A DNA stretch of 64,000 bases. It comes from Lamellibrachia columna. Its lineage: Eukaryota; Annelida; Polychaeta; Sabellida; Siboglinidae. The translations under genes were made by a program, and so were the position numbers. The stretch is from positions 8,421,855-8,485,854 of the forward strand of contig OY759269.1 of the NCBI GenBank assembly GCA_963662155.1, read 5' to 3'. Shown in pieces: positions 1 through 11,306 of this stretch (position 1 is its first letter; each line of letters opens with the position of its first letter). The notes under the pieces are model-generated. The model made no database searches and was not told where the DNA came from. It saw only the letters and a list, made by a program, of their open reading frames with translations.

Positions 1-1605
1 AGGAGTACAGGAGTACAAAGGAGTACAGGTCGTTATTCACTTTAACATAATTTGTTTTTATATATGCAGGAAGGAGATATGAACTGATATACTGAAAAAC
101 TACCCAAAATTAAATTGTGTGGCTTTGACTCTTAACTGGTAATACTAAACTTCTATAGTACCTTAATTCTCAAGAATCAGATCTCAGAGGCACAACAAAC
201 CAGAATTGTTCAGCATGATAACATGAATAGGGTATTTACACTGATATACTTGTGACAGTGATTACTGTATTAAAGTAATTGAATGAAAAGATGGTAATAC
301 ATGGCTGTTTATCAATGACAAATAAATATTCATGGGTGAAACTGAAATGAAAATTGTCTGGACTCGTTCTATATTTGGGTGTCCTATATGAATGAAGCAC
401 TCTTGAACTACACTCGAACAAATGTGATATCCTATGTTCTAATGGCTTCCAGGTACAAAATACAAAAACAGGTTGCTTACAACCGTAGCTGCATATTTGC
501 TGTATGTTTCAAACCCTGAATTTCAGATCCATGCATTATATATATTATATTATATACTAATTGTCTGTGTACTAATAGTTATTTCTTTGTTTTTTATTAT
601 TGTTTTTTTCAGTGTCATACTGGATAGGTATATATCCTGTCTTGTCATCTCTGTAAGAAGTATGCATAAAACTTTTACTTGCAACATCAATATGGATGTT
701 TGCATGAGGCATTGTCTGAATGGTCTAATTTATGTTGTCATTGTTGTCAGAGTGGTCTAATTTATGTTGTCATTGTTGTCTAAGTGGTCTAATTTATGTT
801 GTCATTGTTGTCTGAGGGGTCTCATTGATGTTGTCATTTTTGTCTGAATGGACTCATTTATGTTGTCCAAATGGTCTCAGTCATGTTGTCTAGGGTGTTC
901 TCATTTATGTTGTCAGATTGGTCTCGTTTATGTTGTCATTGTTGTCTGAATGGTCTCATGTTGTCATTGTTGTCTGAATGATCTCATTGATGTTCTCCGA
1001 ATGGTCTCAATCATGTTGCCGTTGTTGTCTGAATGGTCTCATGTTGTTTGTTTGATCTCATTCTGTGTGTGAGTTGAGGAGGGCGTCTTAAGAGACTTCA
1101 TTGCATGTGCATGAATGTGTCTGTGTGTGCGTGAATGTGTCTGTGTGTGCATGAATGTGTCTGTGTATGCATGAGTGTGTCTGTGTATGCATGAATGTGT
1201 CTGTATGCATGATTGTGTCTGTGTATGCACGAATGTGTCTGTGTATGCACGAATGTGTCTGTGTGTGCATGAATGTGTTTATGTGTGCACGGATGTGTTT
1301 GTGTATGCGTGGATGTGTTTGTGTGTCCACAAATGTGCTTGTGTGCACATGAATGTGCTTGTGACTGCACGAATATGCTTGTGTGTGCACACGTGCTTGT
1401 GCTTGCACGCATGTGCACGAATGTGCTTGTGTGTGTACGAATGTGCTTGTGTGTGCACGAATGTGCTTGTGTGTGTACGAATGTGCTTGTGTATGCACGA
1501 ATGTGCTTGTATGTGCATGTGTGTCTACGTACAACGTAGGCAGTGTGGTGGTTTCCGTGCACAGATGGCATCCTCTGACCCACCCTGTGGCTCCGTTTGT
1601 TGTAG
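1..1605. repeat. Intronic or upstream DNA with two minisatellites
   Basis: No exon is convincing here. A 10-bp motif (GGAGTACA) repeats at 1-29. About 710-1060 holds a degenerate ~32-bp array (GTGGTCTAATTTATGTTGTC core). About 1096-1531 holds a degenerate 20-bp GAATGTGTCTGTGTGTGC-type array, whose open frames on both strands are by-products of the repeat. Confidence 0.8.
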
Positions 1606-1662
1606 ATCGGGAGAGAGCCCAAAGAAGAGGAAAAAGAGCCGGAAACATAAGGGAAAGAAACG
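1606..1662 (+). CDS. Srrm234: Srrm234 exon a (basic Lys-rich)
   Basis: 57 bp between a TTGTAG acceptor and a GGTACGC-type donor. Reads SGESPKKRKKSRKHKGKKR in the frame that continues into the next exon. The Lys/Arg/His cluster looks like the basic tracts of SRRM proteins and could act as a nuclear localisation signal. Support is the frame and phase match with exon b; it is short, so independent evidence is limited. Confidence 0.7.
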
Positions 1663-3905
1663 GTACGCTCACAGGGAACCTTCCCATGCTTTTTGGGTCT
1701 TCTCTGCACTCCCACATTGCAGTCCTCTCTACGCTTGTGCATAAACCCTAAATGTTAGTTGACATCTCTATCATGTGGTACCGATGGAAGGTTTACCCAG
1801 GAAATGTTTATTACTGGACAGGTTTTATTATAAAGATATTTTCATATCAAGAGTAATCATATGCACATTTATATTGATTTTACTTGAAGAGGGTTTGCAT
1901 GTCCACAATACTGTTGCAACAGAATGAAGACAAATATTGTCCCCATGATGTTCACAATTTCAGCACCATAACTGCTACAGCCAAACACATTTTAAATTGG
2001 TTGAATCATTATAAGCCCCAATAAATTGTTCGATGTAAAGGACTTGTCTTTATGACCAACCAAATTGTCTGATTCACATTTAAAAATAAACAATTTCAAC
2101 ATTTTGTATATTAGATTCGGAGACATCACATTCACAAATTCTGTTGCTCAGTATTGTGGAACTGCACAACTGTTTAGGTGATTGGCTCAGTGGTGACCCC
2201 ATGACAGCTCTGAAATGTCAAAAGATACAATACAAGTACAATATTAAAGTTTAGCTTGGAGCCAGCCAGTTTTATAAATATGTTCACCTAGTTTATTTAC
2301 ATTTAGGCATAAGGGACAATTTAGGCCAAACATTATGATTTTTTTCTCAGTGTATTGTATGTTTACATTGAGATTGATTTCATTGAACCTTCCCACCGTG
2401 TCACATGAGGATGGTGTCAACTGGGAGTTGGCATGCTCTTAGCACTCAAACTCCTGTGGTTGAATTGAGACGTTGATAGCAATAGTTGGATATCATGAAC
2501 ATGCTCTCAAAGTCATGCCTTGTTCTATTTCCTGCTCGCTGCTCAGTATATCTTCATATTCTTGAAACACCCTTTTCGATAATCGCCTTTGCCACCATCA
2601 GAAGGGCATCTAAACCCACAACATTTTACAGTGAGAGCCTAGATTTGAGAAATGGAGTGAGAATGGAATTCAGTTTCGAGTGACAGAAATGTAAATTTAC
2701 ATTTCAGTCACAAGAGTCGGCAGAAAGAAGTTGACTTGTTTCCCTGTAAATCTTTGTAACACACTATTGTAAGCATGATGGTGTGTTGGTTACATTAATA
2801 AGCAATACTGTATGGATCACCCCTTGCAGTCAGTTACAGAGCATTAGTGCTAAGGGCATTGCTGATTGCTTTCCCCATCCCACAGTGCTTTAGTCAGTAG
2901 ATGTCCTGCTATGCCTGTCAAAGCCAGTGTAACGATGGCTGTAAGAGAGCTGTTGGAAGTGCGAGTCCCTCCAGAAACAAATCACCGTGAAATAAATGCT
3001 TCTAGAATAGTTGTTTTTACGGGTAGCTGGTCACCCCAAGTTTTTAATAACTTGTTATTTTAATAGAACCTAGCGCCACCTGGTGGCTGGTTGAAGAAGC
3101 ACTGTTGGGATAGTGTTTAGTTTTGGTTGTGTCTGTGTCCGTTGAGAGTTGTCCGTCAATGTGGTGGAAATGTTGGTCAACATTATGGCATCAAATGATC
3201 AAACTTTGTTTCTGATTTGCTCAATCTGATGAATTGGATGATTGTTCAGAGGTGAGTACGCCCGTGCTGCCCTCTGTGCACATTTCTGGTACTACTGACT
3301 GGTGTGGATGAAATGATGTGTGTGTGCGCTTGAGTGTGTGTATGCATGAATGGATAATTATAATGTATTGGTCCTTTATTGGTTAATGGTTACAGAGTAA
3401 TGTTTGCGTATTCGTGTAAGATAGGTTCGCATGCCACTGAGATACAATTGTTGTTGCTGCTGCGGTCGGCGCAGAACAAAGGGTTTCTTGTTTCAGGACT
3501 GACATCAAGTATAATGTTAACTGTAATTTATTATGCTTATTTGAATTACTCATAAAATTACCACGAATAAGTCAGTGCATATTCTGGAGAAAGAATGCTA
3601 TGGAGTTGTGTGACGATAGTATTGTGTATCAGAGTCCTTAATGGCTATTTGTCCCTGATTTTAGTACATTTCAAAAGCTGTCTAAGTTGCCCATAAACCA
3701 CAGTTATGTTGTGGCAGAAACACATGCTAGATTATTGCAGAATTTTAATGGCTATCTTCCCCTGAATCTAGCACATTTTAAGGGCCATCCCATCTAAGTT
3801 TCAGGATAAAGTTCTACAAGGTTCGTTTGTGTAAATGCTAGATTACTGCAGAATGTTGTCATCATGTTGTGGTGGTTTGTTGATATAAATTTATGTCTTT
3901 CAAAG

Positions 3906-3995
<90 letters not shown>

Positions 3996-6900
3996 TATGC
4001 ACAAGAAAAGCAGCTGGTGTAGTAGAAACCTGATGCATTCCTTGGGAAGATTTAACCTTGGTGTACACGTACCACATAAAACATTGACCTATCTAAGAAA
4101 TGGCTACTCCATTTTTTTTATATATGCATTTTTAATGTTTGCATAAAGTTTTCTTAAAATTTTACAGGAAAATGAGATTATCCATGTTCAAAGTAGTTTT
4201 TTATGGAACTGTAATATATTTTCTGGTCTTTCCTGGTCTTCTCTTATGCAGCAGATCAAACCTACAATAGATTAGAATAATCAACCAATTTAGCCATTAT
4301 GTAGCACATAGGAATACATTGTTTTTTGTATTTTTATGTATAAGAATATGTTACTATAAGCAATAGAAGTTTACGAGAAATGGTTATATTCATTAATATG
4401 TGAACTATAACCAGTTTCAAACTGCAGCACACTGTTGTTGTATACCCAGAGGTGTTAGGTCAATAGTAGATTGTTCTTATACTTTTGTGACATTTAAGTA
4501 TCATCTTTTTGATGGTAAAAGAAATAATGACAAATACACAACTTACATGTGTTGTTGCAGTGCTAATAGTCATTAATATTATTTAAGTATTAATATTATT
4601 TAAGCTGTTTTATTCTAATTCATGTTTCTCACACTGGGAAACAAGTCACATGTGGTTATAGGCCCTCATTGTAATAGTTGCAATACATGTGTACTATTTG
4701 TATATTTTATTTACCACAATTGCTATAATAAACTATCTTGAATTGAAACAATTTAATTGGGCCCAAACACTTTTTACGACCTGTGAAAATTGTCCATGTT
4801 ATTGCACACCTGGAAATATTCCCGAGCTTTCAAAGTTTGCGATTTTCACAAAATCGTTATTTGTCATAAAAACTACCCCATTGAAATTACTTTGGCACAA
4901 AATATAGCGTACTTCGCAAATCGGCAAAATTAAATCGCCGCAAAGTGTCTCCTTCGAAACCGCAAACTTTTAAAGCAGTGAACTTTTCCATACAGGTGTA
5001 CAGTACTGGTAATAGCATACATTTTGTAGATAATTATTTATGAGTAATTTCTTGTGTTCTGTATATTGCAACTTGTGCAGAGAGACAATTGTCGTGTTCA
5101 GTCAACAAAGAGACTCATGTCACAATTGTCATGACTTTTAGAGCATCAAGCCCTGACGATAAGACGAGGAAGACACGTGACAGCGTGTCAGACAGCGACA
5201 GTGACAGCAGTGATCCGGAGTCCGACACAGAGCGGTGAGTCCATCGATCCAGGAATTACAGGACACAAAGTTTGTGAAGGTTGTTGTGAATGTTTGTGAA
5301 GGAACGGTGTAGATATCAGAAAGTATTCATTCTTACAGAGGACAATAAATGAATGGAACAAATTATTAACTGATTGTGTAACTGCTAGCAGCGTGAATAT
5401 GTTTAAAAACAAGGTTGACACATATTTCAGGAGGGCGGGTTACACATAGATTAAAAACGTTGGACTCTCGATAAGCCAATGGCTTCCTTGTCCACCTGCC
5501 ATCTGGGCCTTTGCCATGGATGGCAGTCATGTTAAATCTTGTTAAATCACTTGGTTCCCATGTGTCATGGAAATCCTGGAAATCATGCATTTTGTAGATA
5601 ATTTTTCCTGATCTAAAAAAATTGATGGAATTTAGCTCAGCGGTTAGTGCACTAGATTGCCAGTTGAGAGGACCGGGGTTCGAGTCCAGCCACTGCCATT
5701 TCAGAATTGTTTTGTTTACCGCCCCCCCGCCCCCCTCCCCCGCCCCCCACTATGAACTCCCATCACTTTGAAAACATCTATAGCTATCTTTAAAAAAATC
5801 TGTTTATTCCAAATTGCATTTCCACCATAAATAATTACTTTTGCCCGTCCCTGTTCATGGTTATGCTTAATGATTCTGTTTTGTTGCGCCTCTGAGCTCA
5901 GGTTCCTGAGGATATAGGTGCCACAGAAGTTGATTATTATTTATTTTGTAAGAGACACGTTTGTCCCTTCTACCTGGTGTCTATTCCAAGGGAAGTAAAA
6001 GATCCCAAACAGGGAAATGGAAAAACAGGGAAATGGTCTCATGAAGCCAGTGATATAAATTTAAGAAAAACCATATGGCCGCTGCATTTGCTGTTGCTGA
6101 AAACTTGCTTAAACAATGGAGTAAGCGCAATGAGGCCTTGCCTAGGTGGATTCCAGCACTATACAAGATGATATCGCTACTATTAATATTTCTGAAGAAA
6201 ATGTTTTTTTGGCTGCTGTTTCAAGCAGGAGGAAGAAATCAGTCAAGGACAGCAAAAACAGGAAGCAGAGAAGAGCCATTAGTCGGACACCGAGTCCCGC
6301 ACAGGTTAGACCAAGGTCACCCAGCGAGGACCGGCGTCAGAAGCACGCCAAGAAGTCGTCCGTGACGCCACGCAAGAAGCGTGTCAGTAACTCAGATGAC
6401 GCAAGCAGTCCCTCGCCCGTCAGGTAGTCATTGTAATGCAGGCACAGTTAGAATTCAGGGAGGTTTCTTGTGATTCATCACTGGGTGTAGGTGGGATGGG
6501 GTGTAGGTGGGATGGGGTGTAGGTGGGATGGGGTGTAGGTGGGATGGGGTGTAGGTGCAAATCGAGAAACGTAACTGGGGACAAGTCATTATTTTACTTC
6601 TAGGTTTATGACATAACAAATAAGAATAAAGTGCCGGTAAAGTTTGTTGGCTCTGAAATCAAATACATACTTTATACGGATGTTGTTGACATAAGTGTTT
6701 GTTCTAGGGAGACACGGCCAGCTCGACGGACCAGACATGATTCCCTGTCACCCTGCAGGTGAATTACCCTCTGTCCTTCTGGGGTCAGTCACCCTCCCCC
6801 AGTTATTAATGGGGCATATTACATACCAGTGACATGGTATGTTTCTAACTGTGACACCCATGGTTAGCATATTTTTGCCACTATATGGTAAAAATTTGTT

Positions 6901-9900
6901 TTACCGCGTTAAAAAAAACGACCCCAGCAAAACCTGTCTTTGCCATCCACAGTGCAAAAACCATATTTACCCGTTTTTACCAAACGTGCTGACAAAATAA
7001 GTTTTTTTGCCAGTAAAACCCCAACCATTCTTACCTTAATCTGACTGGTGTATTGGCAAAATGAACTGTTGAAAAATGTGTTCATTGTTTTTTTATAAAG
7101 TGAATACCATTTACAGTATCCTAAACAGGTTTGTCAGTTTTACTGTCATTGTCTCCACATTTACAGTATCCTAAATGGGTTTGTCAGTTTTACTGTCATT
7201 GTCTCCACATTTGTCTCCACATTTACAGTATCCTAAATGGGTTTGTCAGTTTTACTGTCATTGTCTCCACATTTGTCTCCACATTTACAGTATCCTAAAT
7301 GGGTTTGTCAGTTTTACTGTCCATTGTCTCCACATTTGTCTCCACATTTACAGTATCCTAAATGGGTTTGTCAGTTTTACTGTCATTGTCTCCACTTTTG
7401 TCTCCACATTTACAGTATCCTAAATGGGTTTGTCAGTTTTACTGTCATTGTCTCCACATTTGTCTCCACATTTACAGTATCCTAAATGGGTTTGTCAGTT
7501 TTACTGTCATTGTCTCCACATTTGTCTCCACATTTACAGTATCCTAAATGGGTTTGTCAGTTTTACTGTCATTGTCTCCACAGTTGTCTCCACATTTACA
7601 GTATCCTAAACAGGTTTGTCAGTTTTACTGTCATTGTCTCCACATTTGTCTCCACATTTACAGTATCCTAAATGGGTTTGTCAGTTTTACTGTCATTGTC
7701 TCCACATTTGTCTCCACATTTACAGTATCCTAAATGGGTTTGTCAGTTTTACTGTCATTGTCTCCACATTTGTCTCCACATTTACAGTATCCTAAATGGG
7801 TTTGTCAGTTTTACTGTCATTGTCTCCACAGTTGTCTCCACATTTACAGTATCCTAAACAGGTTTGTCAGTTTTACTGTCATTGTCTCCACATTTGTCTC
7901 CACATTTACAGTATCCTAAATGGGTTTGTCAGTTTTACTGTCATTGTCTCCACAGTTGTCGAATTTGCCATTTTTTTAAAGTTTTATCTGTAAAAATAAA
8001 TGTTTAGCATTTACTCTGTGTCGATGTCTGATAGTTGTGTTTGTGACAGGTCTAAGGCATCACACAAGTCATCTCCGAACGGAAGGCAGTCGCGCAGCCT
8101 GAGCTATTCGCCCCAGCACCACAAGACATCTCCCACACCCCCGCACAGGGGTAGGAAGCATGACCACTCCCCAACCCACAAGCGGCGCCGGACACACTCA
8201 CGCAGCTACTCCAGGTCGAGGTCACCATCTTCACGATATGGTTCAAGGTCACCAAGGAGAAGGTCAAGGTCGATGTCAAAAAGGTCAGTATATATCCGGC
8301 AGTGGAGTATTTAAGCTTTGTGTTATATCAGATAACTTTTCTCCGACATATACAAATGTTAGTATAAATTTTAGTTATTAGTTAAGCTTTGCTGTTTTGT
8401 TGCAAGTATCATCTTTCATTTGTAAAATAAGTGTTGAGGTTTAAATTATGTGTATTTCAGTTGTTCCACCAACACTCAAATTAGAACGATTGTTGTAGCA
8501 AGATGATGTTGACCTGTCTGCTATTTCACACAGTCGCACACGACACGGGCATCACTCACGACCCAGTGGAGGTCGTCACCATCGTCGACGCAGCGCCAGC
8601 TCAAGTTCGCGGTCACGGTCACGCAATCGCAGCCCATCGATCCGACGTCGTAAGGGCTCGCCCAGTCACCTTGATAAGCGCCGCATCACAAGGTAGTTGA
8701 CTGTTTGCATTCAAACGTTACCTGTCACCCAGATGTGCAACTGTCAGTCATAGGACACCACACAAGAGGCTGGTGGTGTCGTTTCCGTTTTCGATGGTTG
8801 TCATCATTTTGTCAGCCACGTACAGTAGCTATTCTGTCCGGCTGAGGAATCGGCCACGGTGGCAATGAGCTGTGTTATTTTAACATCGTTTGATTTGTTC
8901 TGAGGAAAATGTTTCGATGTTGTTACAGTGAGTGGCTACTCCTGTTGGTGGTCATCGGCAGATCTGTGCTTCGCTACTCTGTCTACTGCATGACATGTGC
9001 TGCCACCTAGCTTCCATAGTTACACTGTTCACAGTTTTGATGGCAGAAATGTTCTGAGTTGGTCGTGTAGCCTGTATCGACGCCAACTCGCTCAGTTGTA
9101 ATGCTCCACTTCTTTGTAGTTTTGGCATGGAAGTGCAAAAAAAGTATAATTTAATTCCCCCCGAATCACACCCCGAGCCACCCATGTCTAGTCCATGATC
9201 TCATTGCTGTCGGTTTTCTGTTGTAAAACCACATTTTTGTATCTGGGTTGGAAAACAGATTCATCACGTAATATAATTCCTGCATTTTTAATTCACAAGT
9301 TCACATTCGGCTTTTGATTCGGTTTTAAATAGTAGATTTTAACTGCAGAATTTACTCCATCTGCTGTTGTCATGGTAATAAGAACTCGTTAACATATTTG
9401 TGGTAGTCTCACAGTGAAATGCGTCAATGTTTTCCAACTTTGTGGTGAATTATTTTATTTGGGTGAATGTATTATGATTTGGTGGGTCAAGTGTCATAAT
9501 TTTTCTGTGACTATTTGTTTATGCATGACACAGTTCTCCGTGGTTATTGTGAAAATGTTATACCTAAGGTAGTAATTGTGGTGCTGTTTTGATATTAGAA
9601 GTACTGCACTCGTATGCACTTAAATGTTATGTTGTGTAGTAAAATGTACACCGTTCATATGATATGTAAAGCTACATTTAAAATGTTCTGTTTCTCCACT
9701 GTCTTGTGAGAATGGTGGGGTTTTACACCCCGGGTCCCCGTTAGGCTACAGTAAGTGTAGTGCCATTGAAAATGTCATCCATTTTGATCAGTTTTTAAAT
9801 TTGATGCACAGTGCTCGGCAGATAATGGAATACTTTCAGAGTTGAAATCTCCAAAACAATTTGCCAACAGGGAATGACATTTAAATGATGTAACTATTTT

Positions 9901-10249
9901 AATATTGTTCAATAGTTTTGTGAAAGAAAACTTTGGGTTAGCATTGGATAATCATTGCCACGGTTTCTGTCTTGTATTATGTTTATTGCATTCAATAAAA
10001 GTGCATTACATTGAGTACTGTTTTATGCAGACCTGATTTGTTGATTTAGTTTTGTGCAGGATTTGAACCCGACAGTTGTCGTTCTATTGCGCCTCTAATT
10101 TCTACGTTTTATTTTGACCGTTGTCAGGCATTGACCGATGGTATTTAGTTGCTGTAAGTGAGCACATATTGTGTGTTTTGTATCACTTGTTGCTCTGTCA
10201 TGCACTCATGAGTTGGTGGGTAATGTCTAGAAACACCTACCCTCTTCTG

Positions 10250-10341
<92 letters not shown>

Positions 10342-11220
10342 TGTTCTTGTAGTTACGCATGCCTCTTGTACACAGTATTGTGTGCAGCAATGCAAGTGAT
10401 TACTGGGTTAAGGTGCTGAAAATGTGAGAAACAAAACACTGTGCAGGTCTCAAAAACAATGCTGACATTGTCCAGCTTAGATTCAAAATGTCTTGTGCTA
10501 TGTTGTTGGCTCAAATCGGCAAATTTGTCAATGTTTTTGTAGAGAACATAACGTTAAACTTCGCCATAATGATTGCTTCACTAGATGCTGGATTTGTGAA
10601 CACAATTTTAATTCTTCATAACAATTCCACGGAAACCAGGAATGTCTACACACGATGCTGTAACGACAGAGAGTAAAAAAGTTATTGGACCATTGTACTG
10701 TAATAGATATGTGTTATTTAGAGGAAAATGTGCTGCCTTGATCTGCTGATGGCAGGACACAACGTCCTGCATAAAAAATGTTTTTGAGCACTGCATTGTG
10801 ACAAAGTTTTAACAGAATGTCCTGCTAACATGTTTCTGATTGTTTTCTATTTAAATATGTATTATTCCCAAATAATTTGCATTGCGTAATCTTTCTGACT
10901 ATTGATTGCTTTTTTTGTGTGCTTTTGTTTGTTTTGTATTATTTTGAGGCTGAACATACATAAGCAAGGAACAACATTCGGTAGTTGTAGATTTCAATAT
11001 TTAATATGCCATTGTCATGACTATTATAATTGGTCTATATAGAAAGAGACCATATACTAGATTTAACAAGACTTGCCATCCAAGCCAAAGGCCCAGATGG
11101 CAAGTGGACAAGGAAGCCATTGGCTTATCGAGAGTCCATCAATGCAGAACAAGGCAGTCTAACAAGTATACTTTTACGTATACTTTTTCCGGCATGATTC
11201 ATCCAGTTAACATGTATGTG

Positions 11221-11306
<86 letters not shown>

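Noticed and set aside
1088..1744. Long overlapping frames on both strands rich in Cys/Val or His/Thr
   Set aside because: They follow the 20-bp minisatellite; only the 57 bp at 1606-1662 is kept as an exon.
7175..7993. Series of 61-82 codon frames spaced 62 bp
   Set aside because: By-products of the 62-bp intronic array.
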